This document shows positions 33,765-33,784 of a stretch of DNA of 33,784 bases, piece by piece. A program made the translations under genes and the position numbers. Below the pieces are notes generated by a model that worked only from the letters and a program-made list of their open reading frames with translations, was not told where the DNA came from and ran no database searches. This DNA comes from Lachnospiraceae bacterium (GTDB lineage: Bacteria > Bacillota > Clostridia > Lachnospirales > Lachnospiraceae), in assembly GCA_017445585.1 (NCBI GenBank), contig JAFSTX010000011.1, forward strand, positions 1-33,784. Reading direction: 5' to 3'. Within the stretch, counting starts at the first letter, position 1. Every line of letters starts with the position of its first letter.

Positions 33765-33784
33765 AAAAGAACCTTGAAAATCTG

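Overview
The window looks like chromosomal DNA from an anaerobic, polysaccharide-degrading member of the Clostridia (Firmicutes), probably from a gut or rumen. This is inferred from Shine-Dalgarno-led tight operons, lipoprotein signal peptides, MsmEFG-type sugar transporter genes without their own ATPase, a giant InlB-repeat surface protein and a ferredoxin-domain EtfA beside EtfB and a GlcD-type flavoprotein. The genus cannot be named from sequence reading alone. Both edges carry the same 13-nt motif in opposite orientation (127-139 and 33717-33729), which looks like the ends of insertion sequences lying just outside. The window may therefore be a contig that ends in repeats.

Layout. (1) 163-7239 encodes a 2358-residue secreted, membrane-anchored repeat protein. 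(2) 7282-8394, on the minus strand, encodes an unusual sugar-responsive regulator with a LacI-type sensor and a C-terminal LuxR-type HTH. A hairpin separates it from the convergent surface-protein gene. (3) From 8484 everything is on the plus strand and closely spaced. First comes a sugar capture and hydrolysis block: an alpha/alpha-barrel glycosidase-like protein, a solute-binding lipoprotein, two permeases and two paralogous GH43-like lipoproteins. (4) Next is an oxidative block (17986-21298): a metallo-beta-lactamase-fold hydrolase, a short-chain dehydrogenase and a soluble FrdA/SdhA-type flavoprotein. (5) Then an acid-breakdown block (21320-33685): an IlvD/Edd dehydratase, FdrA, a DUF1116 protein, a KDPG-type aldolase, a PfkB sugar kinase, an acetate-kinase-like protein, a DUF2877 protein, EtfB, EtfA with a [4Fe-4S] domain, and a GlcD-type FAD dehydrogenase.

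The genes can be read as one pathway. Glycan fragments are captured and trimmed. The sugar is oxidised to a lactone, opened to a sugar acid and dehydrated to a 2-keto-3-deoxy acid. This could be phosphorylated and cleaved (kinase plus aldolase). The more interesting option is oxidation at C4 to a 2,4-dioxo acid. FdrA, DUF1116 and DUF2877 proteins are homologues of E. coli AllF, AllG and AllH, which phosphorolyse oxalurate to oxamate and carbamoyl phosphate, with a carbamate kinase making ATP. Here the carbamate kinase is replaced by a divergent acetate-kinase-like enzyme. A 2,4-dioxo acid is the carbon analogue of oxalurate, so the window may encode a phosphorolytic 2,4-dioxo-acid cleavage system: dioxo acid + Pi gives pyruvate + acyl phosphate (glycolyl- or lactoyl-phosphate), then ATP. 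The EtfBA-GlcD module would oxidise the resulting hydroxy acid. The family calls are well supported; the reaction is a hypothesis.

The two longest gaps in the catabolic operon (26616-26811 and 27841-28264) hold a 104-bp structured repeat present twice as direct copies bracketing the kinase gene. The two copies have about 95% identical cores but unrelated outer arms, and each pair of arms is self-complementary. The second gap also holds a further nested palindrome of about 180 bp and a 31-bp outer inverted repeat.
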